Origin: Candidatus Woesearchaeota archaeon
Lineage (GTDB): Archaea > Nanoarchaeota > Nanoarchaeia > Woesearchaeales > CALCXY01
DNA: 12,642 nt
Direction of reading: 5' to 3'
NCBI GenBank assembly: GCA_030751555.1
Contig: JASMFX010000078.1
Coordinates: 1 to 12,642 of the forward strand
Below, one piece after another: positions 6,335 through 11,669 of the stretch; within the stretch, counting starts at the first letter, position 1, and every line of letters starts with the position of its first letter. A program made the translations under genes and the position numbers. A model generated the notes under the pieces. It saw nothing but the letters and a program-made list of their open reading frames with translations, did not search any database and had not been told where the DNA came from.

Positions 6335-6448
6335 CGCCGAGGCCGGGACTTTCAATGGTGAAGCCCTTGCTTCTCCCAATTTGAACCCGGGAATCCAAAG
6401 GAAACAGGATTAGCAATCCTGCGCAGTACCAGACTGTGCCACCTCGGC
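6335..6448 (-). tRNA. tRNA-Ser (GCT) with a T-loop intron
   Basis: The 114-nt gene gives an 83-nt class II tRNA after one 31-nt intron is removed. Acceptor GCCGAGG (6448-6442) pairs with CCTCGGC (6342-6336), with G73 at 6335 as expected for Ser. The D stem has three pairs, normal for Ser. The anticodon stem CAGGA/TCCTG encloses TTGCTAA (anticodon GCT, reading AGC/AGT codons). A long variable arm built on TCC-TTT-GGA identifies the class. The T stem is CCGGG/CCCGG, and its loop becomes TTCAAAT only when the intron is removed. CCA is not encoded. TTTT follows directly on the minus strand (6334-6331) and may end the transcript. A TATA box lies 29 bases upstream. The seryl-tRNA synthetase gene is about 3.5 kb away. 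Confidence 0.93.
6349..6379 (-). other. tRNA-Ser intron, 31 nt, T loop position 59/60
   Basis: Exon TTCA pairs perfectly with TGAA at the intron's 3' end, with 3-nt bulges AAT and AGT. Cutting AA|T and AG|T restores TTCAAAT. The intron core is a clean stem: TGG with CCA, then GAAGC with GCTTC around an AAGG loop. The position, the length and both cut contexts match intron 2 of the tRNA-Met gene, but the inner sequence is different. Confidence 0.85.
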
Positions 6449-6449
6449 A
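6428..6449. repeat. 22-bp direct repeat, copy 1 (first 21 bases of tRNA-Ser)
   Basis: This segment is tRNA-Ser bases 1-21 plus one upstream base. It is identical to 6585-6606, 157 bases away, in the same orientation. Confidence 0.9.
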
Positions 6450-6472
6450 ACGGAAATCATAAACTTAAATTC

Positions 6473-6481
6473 TTTTATAAA
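6473..6481 (-). promoter_or_regulatory. TATA box for tRNA-Ser
   Basis: TTTATAAAA on the minus strand is centred 29 bases upstream of tRNA base 1 (6448). It lies within the segment bounded by the two tRNA 5'-end copies. Confidence 0.6.
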
Positions 6482-6497
6482 GGTTGCTAAGAATTTT

Positions 6498-6573
6498 GCA
6501 CTGACCAGAGGGACTGAGCGAAGCGAATGTCCCTCAGTGCTCTTTCTTTGCACATTTCTTTGGAAAAGAAATG
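6498..6573. repeat. Two stem-loops between the tRNA-Ser copies
   Basis: First hairpin, 6498-6540: GAGGGAC (6508-6514) pairs with GTCCCTC (6529-6535), extended past a 5-base bulge by GCACT (6498-6502) with AGTGC (6536-6540). Second, 6553-6573: a perfect 9-bp stem CATTTCTTT/AAAGAAATG with a GGA loop. CACTGAC (6499-6505) can alternatively pair with GTCAGTG (6576-6582). The structures could belong to a small RNA read from the minus strand or be the body of an inserted element. Confidence 0.65.
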
Positions 6574-6584
6574 GCGTCAGTGTC

Positions 6585-6606
6585 ACCAGACTGTGCCACC
6601 TCGGCA
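6585..6606 (-). pseudogene. Partial copy of the tRNA-Ser gene (5' 21 bases only)
   Basis: On the minus strand this reads the first 21 bases of tRNA-Ser exactly: acceptor 5' strand, positions 8-9, the D-stem 5' strand and most of the D loop. It then diverges. No anticodon arm, T arm or 3' acceptor follows before the intact gene begins. A TATA-like box is centred 28 bases upstream of its base 1, so the fragment kept promoter spacing and may be transcribed. Confidence 0.8.
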
Positions 6607-6628
6607 TAGGGATATGGAGTTAATAGTG

Positions 6629-6637
6629 TTTTTTAAA
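6629..6637 (-). promoter_or_regulatory. TATA-like box in front of the partial tRNA-Ser copy
   Basis: TTTAAAAAA on the minus strand is centred about 28 bases before 6605, base 1 of the partial tRNA copy. This is nearly the spacing used at the intact tRNA-Ser gene. AT-rich sequence makes chance matches possible. Confidence 0.4.
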
Positions 6638-6667
6638 CGTTTCTAAAAAAAGTTGATATCGCATACA

Positions 6668-6675
6668 TTTAAATA
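6668..6675 (+). promoter_or_regulatory. TATA box for the transglutaminase-like protein gene
   Basis: TTTAAATA is centred 27 bases before ATG 6698. A GGAGG at 6687-6691 lies between box and start with normal Shine-Dalgarno spacing. It would be in the mRNA only if transcription starts earlier than predicted, so leaderless and led translation are both possible. Confidence 0.6.
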
Positions 6676-6697
6676 AAGTAGAATCTGGAGGGGGTAG

Positions 6698-8632
6698 ATG
6701 AAAAAATGCTGGCTATTGATACTTTTGCTTCTCTTGCCTGTTGTTGCTGCTGATAAAGATATCTTAATGGCGGAGAGGATTAAGGTAAAAACTACCTTAA
6801 GTTCTGAGCTTAATTTTGTTGAGACTGGGGCAGGGTCATTGGTTGATACTGCTAATATCCAACTCTATCTTTTTCCGCTTAATGATGAAAGAAGTACTGT
6901 AGAATCGCTTGATGCAACGCCTGATGCAGTAGAAAAAGAGGATCATTTATTGTTTTCTTGGAAAAAGCCTAAAGGAAAGGTCGGTTTTAATGTTGAAGGG
7001 GTAACTGAGACTTTTGGGAGGTTTATTCCTGTTAGAACGAAAATACCTTTTCCGATGAAAAATTTGCCCAATGAGGTTAAGGAGTTTACTCAGGCAGCTG
7101 AGATTATTGATGCAGATCATCCAACCATTGTGAGAAAAGCAAATGAACTGGCAGCTGGTGAAGATGATGCGTATGTGGTTGCTTATAAGATTGGAAAATG
7201 GATACAGGATAATGTTGATTACAGCTTAGATTCGCTAACAGCTGATGTGAGTCAACCGAGTTCATGGGTTATGAAAAATAAAAAGGGAGTCTGTGATGAG
7301 ATTACTTCCTTGTTTATAGCAATGCTTAGAGCAGTAGGAATTCCTGGGAGGTTTGTTTCTGGTGTAGCGTATACTGATTATAATGATCTGAATGATTTTG
7401 GACCTCATGCCTGGGCAGAGGTATATTTTCCAGGGATTGGCTGGGTTGGTTTTGACATCACCTATGGGGAATATGGCTATGTTGATGCCCCCCATATTAA
7501 ATTAAAAGAAAATGTTGATGCAGATGATATTAGCACGAGATTTCAATGGAGAGGGGTTAAGATTGATGCTGAAGCTAGTGAGCTCGGCATTGATAATGAG
7601 ATTTTGGAGTTGGGAGAAAGAGTTAAGCCTTTACTGGATGTAAAGGCAAGAGTGTTGAAAAAGGCAGTGGGATTTGATAGCTTTAACCTGGTTGAAGCAA
7701 TTGTTGAGAATCCAAACGATTACTATGTTATCACTGATCTTTCTATCACTAAGAATAATAATATTGAGAACATGGATTTTTATAGGAAAGTCATTTTGTT
7801 AAGGCCAAAAGAGAAAAAGAAATATTTTTGGAAAATTCGGTTGACAGGTAAACTCTCAGAGGGATTTTTGTACACGATTCCCATAATGGTGTATACAACA
7901 AGAAATGCTTCTTCAACTGTGGATTTTGAGGTTGCTTCGAATAATCCATATTATGGGTTGGCAGAGATTACCTCTTATGTAAATGAGCATGATACACAGG
8001 AAGAAAAGGTTGTGCAGACAGATATTGATCTAGAGTGTGTTGCTGATAAGCAAGAGATATTATTGGGAGAAAAGATTGCTGTGACTTGCGAGGTGAGTAA
8101 TAAAGGTAATGTGGCTCGGAATGTGGAGGTGTGCCTTGATCAGTGCAAAAGTCTTGAAGTGGGGATTGCCCAGAAGAAACAGGCAGAGTTTGAGAAAGAG
8201 TTAGATGAGGTTGGAGAGAAAACAATCACTGTTACAATGGGGGGTCAGCAAGAAGATCTATCAGTTCTGGTTTTTGATAAAGCAGGGGTGAGTATTATTA
8301 ATGTTGATGCTCCTGATCAGGTTCGCTATGATGATGAGTTCCCGCTAATATATTCGTTAAAAAAATCATCCTTTGCAGATGTTAATAACATTCGTGTTGA
8401 GATTGAGAGTGCAACTAAAACAAGTTTTAGTGTTGAAAATCTAAAGGATATTATCAATATGGATGTAAAATTAAGGGGTTCTGATATTATTAATGATGAA
8501 GTTTTAATTACTGTTAGCTTTGAAGATAAGCAAGGAAATAGTTTTGAGAACCAACAGAAGGTTAAGATTTCTTTAGTGGATCTCTCTTTAATGCAGAAGA
8601 TTTCTATGTTTTTTAAGAAGTTGTTTGGTTAG
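6698..8632 (+). CDS. Secreted transglutaminase-like (papain-fold) domain protein
   Basis: 644 aa with an N-terminal signal peptide (MKKCWLLILLLLLPVVA, cleavage likely near residue 18). After a beta-rich N-terminal region, residues ~130-265 form a transglutaminase-like core with a complete Cys-His-Asp triad. Cys199 is in GVCDEITSLFIAMLRAVGIP, His237 in PHAWAEVYFPGIGW and Asp253 in GFDITYGEYG. The core is followed by repeated beta-sandwich domains. One at about 440-520 looks like a CARDB/Ig-type fold, and a further one precedes a short basic amphipathic tail (KISMFFKKLFG). No C-terminal membrane anchor is seen. Proteins of this family cleave or cross-link peptides at the cell surface; which of these applies cannot be told from sequence. 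Its stop overlaps the stop of the convergent gene by three bases. Confidence 0.88.
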   Translation: MKKCWLLILLLLLPVVAADKDILMAERIKVKTTLSSELNFVETGAGSLVDTANIQLYLFPLNDERSTVESLDATPDAVEKEDHLLFSWKKPKGKVGFNVEGVTETFGRFIPVRTKIPFPMKNLPNEVKEFTQAAEIIDADHPTIVRKANELAAGEDDAYVVAYKIGKWIQDNVDYSLDSLTADVSQPSSWVMKNKKGVCDEITSLFIAMLRAVGIPGRFVSGVAYTDYNDLNDFGPHAWAEVYFPGIGWVGFDITYGEYGYVDAPHIKLKENVDADDISTRFQWRGVKIDAEASELGIDNEILELGERVKPLLDVKARVLKKAVGFDSFNLVEAIVENPNDYYVITDLSITKNNNIENMDFYRKVILLRPKEKKKYFWKIRLTGKLSEGFLYTIPIMVYTTRNASSTVDFEVASNNPYYGLAEITSYVNEHDTQEEKVVQTDIDLECVADKQEILLGEKIAVTCEVSNKGNVARNVEVCLDQCKSLEVGIAQKKQAEFEKELDEVGEKTITVTMGGQQEDLSVLVFDKAGVSIINVDAPDQVRYDDEFPLIYSLKKSSFADVNNIRVEIESATKTSFSVENLKDIINMDVKLRGSDIINDEVLITVSFEDKQGNSFENQQKVKISLVDLSLMQKISMFFKKLFG

Positions 8633-9180
8633 GGTTTTTCTTCTCTTACGCTAGAGAGTACTTGTTCTATCAAAATGTCCACTATCTCTTCAGCCTCATG
8701 GTAATTAGATTGAGCTGCATCAATGGTAGCGGATTCTTGGACAAGAGATTCTATTCTTGAAGTCATGCGAGAAGGATGAGCAAGAAACTGGATATTATTC
8801 TGTTTAGGAGGAATTTCAGCTGTTTGTTGGTAGATTACTCTCTGACCTGGAATATCAGCGTCCATAAAGTAAAATCCAATAGAAAGGTATCGTGGTCCAG
8901 GATCATCACTTTCTGCAATAACTCGCTCGCCAGGGAGGTGGAACTGGAAGAGTGGTCCTGTATAACCATCAAGCCCCCCATCAGAAGCTAGGTGTATGAG
9001 TTGAGAGTGAACAGAACGACCAACAGTATAGCCATCTGTTCGATTGAGAACAATACTGGTGGTTTCAGGGGGTGTGTAGGTGGAGATAGTAGTAGGGTGT
9101 TGCTCAGGTTGAAAATGGCGAGGAGTAGTTGGAAATGAGGATGTAGATGATGGTGGGGCAACTGTGGGGGATGGTGTCAT
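8629..9180 (-). CDS. Unknown protein with a Pro/Ser/Thr-rich N-terminus
   Basis: 183-aa soluble protein that I do not recognise. Residues 1-40 are rich in Pro, Ser and Thr and probably disordered. About 43-130 reads as a compact beta-rich domain (IVLNRTDGYTVG, GPLFQFHLPGERVIAE, YLSIGFYFMDA). The C-terminal ~45 residues are acidic and helical (EAEEIVDILIEQVLSSVREEK). There is no signal peptide and there are no Cys residues. The GC content is higher than in the neighbours and codon use is Pro-rich, yet the frame is open throughout and begins at a well-placed ATG, so I take it as real. It is convergent with the transglutaminase-like gene, with overlapping stops, and divergent from the Lrp-like gene. 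A box at 9214-9223 or a weaker one at 9199-9206 could drive it. Confidence 0.6.
   Translation of the reverse strand: MTPSPTVAPPSSTSSFPTTPRHFQPEQHPTTISTYTPPETTSIVLNRTDGYTVGRSVHSQLIHLASDGGLDGYTGPLFQFHLPGERVIAESDDPGPRYLSIGFYFMDADIPGQRVIYQQTAEIPPKQNNIQFLAHPSRMTSRIESLVQESATIDAAQSNYHEAEEIVDILIEQVLSSVREEKP
8635..8647 (+). terminator. T-rich stretch after the transglutaminase-like gene
   Basis: A pyrimidine run, TTTTTCTTCTCTT, starts three bases after the stop codon and fits an archaeal T-tract terminator. It lies inside the 3' end of the convergent coding region. Confidence 0.4.
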
Positions 9181-9213
9181 TGGGAGAGGGTAAAAAGCTA
9201 TTTAGGGAGAGAG

Positions 9214-9223
9214 ATTATATATA
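9214..9223. promoter_or_regulatory. Palindromic TATA box between divergent genes
   Basis: TTATATATAA reads the same on both strands. To the left it predicts a start near 9192, giving the 183-aa gene a leader of about 12 bases. To the right it would start near 9245, well before the Lrp-like ATG, which has a better-placed box of its own. Confidence 0.4.
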
Positions 9224-9234
9224 AGTTTTGGTGA

Positions 9235-9301
9235 AAAAATGATACAAATATACTATTTTTTTAGGAAAAATTTATATATTATAACAAATAGTATCATTTT
9301 T
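9235..9301. promoter_or_regulatory. Inverted-repeat pair flanking the Lrp-like promoter, candidate operator
   Basis: AAAAATGATAC (9235-9245) and its exact reverse complement (9291-9301) lie either side of the TATA box. A second nested pair is ATACTATTT (9250-9258) and its complement (9286-9294). The right-hand site covers the predicted transcription start. Lrp/AsnC regulators often bind inverted repeats at their own promoters, so autoregulation is a reasonable inference. Confidence 0.5.
9271..9280 (+). promoter_or_regulatory. TATA box for the Lrp-like regulator gene
   Basis: TTTATATATT is centred about 27 bases before ATG 9302, predicting a leaderless mRNA. It decides the start: an in-frame ATG at 9239 lies upstream of this box. 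Confidence 0.6.
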
Positions 9302-9904
9302 ATGGGAAAAAATAACAAAGGGAAAAAGGTTCTCGACGATCAAGAGGTAAAAATCATTCGGGAATTGATTAGGAATCCAAGGATTAGTGATAATCAGGTT
9401 GCTAAAAAAACAAAAATACCTGTGATGAGTGTAAATAGAAAGCGAAAGGCTTTGGAGGAAGGTAATTATTTGAGGTATTATGCTACTATAAATGAGAGAA
9501 AGCTCGATATTTTTCATGCTAAGCAGCTCTATATCCTTAAGTTCAAACTTGGTATTACTAAAAATGTATATCTGGAAAAATTAGAGAAGGATCCAAAATG
9601 GAGACTATTTAATTCTAAATATATTAGTCTGGCTTATCTTGGCGAAAAGGATGGTCATCTAGCGCTGATGATGATCTTGGATGCTTCTAACGAGAGCCAG
9701 TTAGTTGAGGAATTTCATGGAAAGATCATTCCCTTTCTTAGGCAAAAGCTGGGAAAGTCCAGTGTTATTAGGATTAGCACTGTTGGTTTAGATAGACTAG
9801 TTAGGGTTCATCATAATTACCTCCCTAATATGAACATGGAGAATGGCAAGATACAGAAAGACTGGCCAGATGAGATGATCTTTGTTAATGAGGTTGAGGA
9901 ATAA
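9302..9904 (+). CDS. Lrp/AsnC-type winged-helix transcription regulator
   Basis: 200-aa predicted DNA-binding protein. Residues ~11-60 form the Lrp-type helix-turn-helix: DDQEVKIIRELIRNPRIS, then NQVAKKTKIPVMSVNRKRKAL with the recognition helix near SVNRKRKAL, and a wing-like GNYLRYY. The C-terminal ~130 residues have mixed alpha/beta character where Lrp proteins carry their effector-binding domain. The sequence there diverges from typical AsnC domains and is longer (usual Lrp length ~150 aa), so the ligand cannot be guessed. Start ATG 9302 is preferred over 9239, because the extra 21 residues (MIQIYYFFRKNLYI...) are encoded by the promoter and operator region. Inverted repeats around the promoter suggest self-regulation. 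The gene is divergent from the 183-aa gene and upstream of serS, which has its own promoter. Confidence 0.8.
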   Translation: MGKNNKGKKVLDDQEVKIIRELIRNPRISDNQVAKKTKIPVMSVNRKRKALEEGNYLRYYATINERKLDIFHAKQLYILKFKLGITKNVYLEKLEKDPKWRLFNSKYISLAYLGEKDGHLALMMILDASNESQLVEEFHGKIIPFLRQKLGKSSVIRISTVGLDRLVRVHHNYLPNMNMENGKIQKDWPDEMIFVNEVEE

Positions 9905-9924
9905 TATTGTTCTAAGCAGAAACC

Positions 9925-9933
9925 TTTAAATAT
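9925..9933 (+). promoter_or_regulatory. TATA box for the serS operon
   Basis: TTTAAATAT is centred 26 bases before ATG 9955, predicting a leaderless serS mRNA. Confidence 0.6.
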
Positions 9934-9954
9934 AAAGCTCTTCCTACAGAATAT

Positions 9955-11232
9955 ATGCTTGATATCAAATTTATAAGAGAGAATCCTGATGTTGTAAAGA
10001 AGAATCTCAAGAAGAAGTTTCAGGATGAAAAGATTAAGACAGTTGATGCGCTGCTCAAATTGGACAAAGAGTATTCTAAGATTTTAAACCAATCCCAGGT
10101 TATTAGGACTAAACGAAATAAGATCAGTGAGGAAATCAATGCGTTGAAGAAGGATGGAAAGGATATAAAAACAAAGGTTAAGCAGGCTAAGGAGATTCCT
10201 AAAAAACTTGAAAAGGTTGAGGCGAAGAGGCTTGAGGTCTTTGAAAAGTTACGGCAGGGATTGTTAACGATTCCCAATATTATTCATGATTCTGTTCCCA
10301 TTGGCAAAGATGATACTGAGAATAAGGAGATTGAAAAGATTGGCAAGCCTCGTAAGTTTGATTTCAAGGTACAAAGTCATGTTGATGTTTTGGAAAAATT
10401 AGGGATAGTTGATTTTGACGCTGCTAGGAGGGTCTCTGGGAATGGATTCTTTTACTTGAAGGGTAATCTTGCTCTGTTGAACCAGGCGCTTCTTAGGTTT
10501 GGGATTGATTTTATGCTGAAAAAAGGATTTGTCTTGGTAGAGCCTCCGCTTATGATCAATAAGGCTACTACAGAGGGTGTTGTGGATTTTGGTTTTTTTA
10601 AGGATATGACGTATAAGATTGAGGAAGAGGATTTGTATTTAATTGGCACTTCTGAGCATCCCTTAATCGGAATGGTGAGTGGAAAGGTTTTGGAAGAGAG
10701 TGATCTGCCGATTAAGATGGTTGGTGTATCTCAGTGTTTCAGAAAAGAGATTGGGAGCCATGGGATTGATGAGAAAGGATTGTTTAGGACACATCAGTTC
10801 AACAAGGTTGAGCAGATTGTGATTTGTAAGCCAGAGGAAAGCTATGATTATTATGATGAAATGTTAGGTATTTCCAAAGAGTTGTTTCATGCGTTGGGAT
10901 TGCCCACAAGAGTATTAGAGTGTTGCTCTGGTGATTTGGCTGATTTGAAAGCAAAGAGTGCTGATCTTGAGGTATGGAGCCCTCGCCAAGGTGCCTATAC
11001 AGAGGCTTGTTCCTGTAGTAATTTGACTGATAATCAGAGCAGGAGATTAGGGATTCGTGTACGAAAGGGTGGAGAAAAGTATTTTCCTCACATCCTGAAT
11101 AATACAGCTATTGCTACGTCCAGGGCCATGGTTGCTATTGTAGAAAATTATCAGAACAAGGATGGAAGTATTGAGATTCCAAAAGTTTTGCAGCCCTATA
11201 TGGGTGGAATGAAAATAATTAAAAAGACCTGA
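9955..11232 (+). CDS. serS: Seryl-tRNA synthetase (common, bacterial-like type)
   Basis: Charges tRNA-Ser with serine in the cytoplasm. The 425-aa length is normal for the widespread SerRS form, not the rarer methanogen form. The N-terminal ~110 residues (MLDIKFIRENPDVVKKNL, then Lys/Glu-rich helices) are the long coiled-coil arm that grips the variable arm of tRNA-Ser. The class II catalytic core follows, with TSEH at residues 232-235, motif 2 at FRKEIGSHGID (Phe262, Arg263) running to RTHQF, the serine/ATP-site stretch EACSCSNLTDNQSRR, and motif 3 at ATSRAMVAIVENYQ (Arg390). All expected motifs are present. The start is fixed by the TATA box and the family-typical N-terminus. A small membrane zinc-ribbon gene follows after 33 bases with no promoter, so the two are probably co-transcribed. 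Confidence 0.97.
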   Translation: MLDIKFIRENPDVVKKNLKKKFQDEKIKTVDALLKLDKEYSKILNQSQVIRTKRNKISEEINALKKDGKDIKTKVKQAKEIPKKLEKVEAKRLEVFEKLRQGLLTIPNIIHDSVPIGKDDTENKEIEKIGKPRKFDFKVQSHVDVLEKLGIVDFDAARRVSGNGFFYLKGNLALLNQALLRFGIDFMLKKGFVLVEPPLMINKATTEGVVDFGFFKDMTYKIEEEDLYLIGTSEHPLIGMVSGKVLEESDLPIKMVGVSQCFRKEIGSHGIDEKGLFRTHQFNKVEQIVICKPEESYDYYDEMLGISKELFHALGLPTRVLECCSGDLADLKAKSADLEVWSPRQGAYTEACSCSNLTDNQSRRLGIRVRKGGEKYFPHILNNTAIATSRAMVAIVENYQNKDGSIEIPKVLQPYMGGMKIIKKT

Positions 11233-11265
11233 TGTTTTAAAGGGTCTTAGAAAAAAGAGGTGAAA

Positions 11266-11631
11266 ATGGGTAGGATACATGGCTCAGCGTATTTGATTAT
11301 TGGATTTTTTGTTAGTTTTGTAAGCTGGGTCTTTGATTTTCAGAAGTTGATTGTTTTCTTTGGTATAGGTGCGATTATGGCACTTTATGGAGGGGCAAGA
11401 GTCGGGTTTGATGTTTATGAATTTTATAAGGAGAAAAAAGAAAGGCAAGGACAGATGGCTGGACAACAACCAGCGCAGCAGCAAGCTATGCATCCAAGTG
11501 CCCAAGCTCCTCACCAGCAGAGTCAACATAGGTCAACTGTTAAGCATTGCAAGAAATGTGGAACTGCAAGTCATTTTCATGCTAAGTTCTGTCATGCGTG
11601 TGGACATACTGGTTTTCATTTACGCACTTGA
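11266..11631 (+). CDS. Small membrane protein with a C-terminal zinc ribbon
   Basis: 121-aa protein. Two hydrophobic segments (about residues 5-22 and 26-42) are followed by a charged helix (EFYKEKKERQGQ). Next is a Gln/Pro/Ala/His-rich flexible linker, then a C-terminal zinc ribbon HCKKCGTASHFHAKFCHACG with two CxxC pairs. Membrane anchor plus linker plus zinc ribbon is a frequent layout in archaeal proteins of unknown role, so I assign no function. It lies 33 bases behind serS with no TATA box. GAGGTG at 11257-11262 just upstream resembles a Shine-Dalgarno site, consistent with a distal operon gene. A GTG at 11260 would add two residues; ATG is preferred because the GTG lies within the Shine-Dalgarno match. 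Confidence 0.75.
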   Translation: MGRIHGSAYLIIGFFVSFVSWVFDFQKLIVFFGIGAIMALYGGARVGFDVYEFYKEKKERQGQMAGQQPAQQQAMHPSAQAPHQQSQHRSTVKHCKKCGTASHFHAKFCHACGHTGFHLRT

Positions 11632-11639
11632 ACGCAAGC

Positions 11640-11647
11640 TTTAAATA
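11640..11647 (+). promoter_or_regulatory. TATA box for the Orc1/Cdc6 gene
   Basis: TTTAAATA is centred about 26 bases before ATG 11670 and starts eight bases after the preceding stop codon. Confidence 0.6.
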
Positions 11648-11669
11648 ATTCTAGTGATTGCTTATTTTC

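Noticed and set aside
6335..6605. A single tRNA-Ser gene with a 157-nt D-loop intron starting at 6605
   Set aside because: The intact gene at 6448 has its own well-placed TATA box, and no bulge-helix-bulge motif was found at the D-loop junctions. A partial duplication is simpler.
6410..6607. Minus-strand open frames across the tRNA-Ser region
   Set aside because: They run through the tRNA, its promoter and the hairpins, with no recognisable protein. The open frame is by chance.
9239..9301. Upstream ATG start for the Lrp-like regulator
   Set aside because: The segment holds the TATA box and inverted repeats of the promoter, and encodes an atypical hydrophobic extension before the DNA-binding domain.
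11369..11644. Overlapping + frame inside the zinc-ribbon gene
   Set aside because: It has no promoter or recognisable domain, while the other frame has membrane helices and a clear zinc ribbon.
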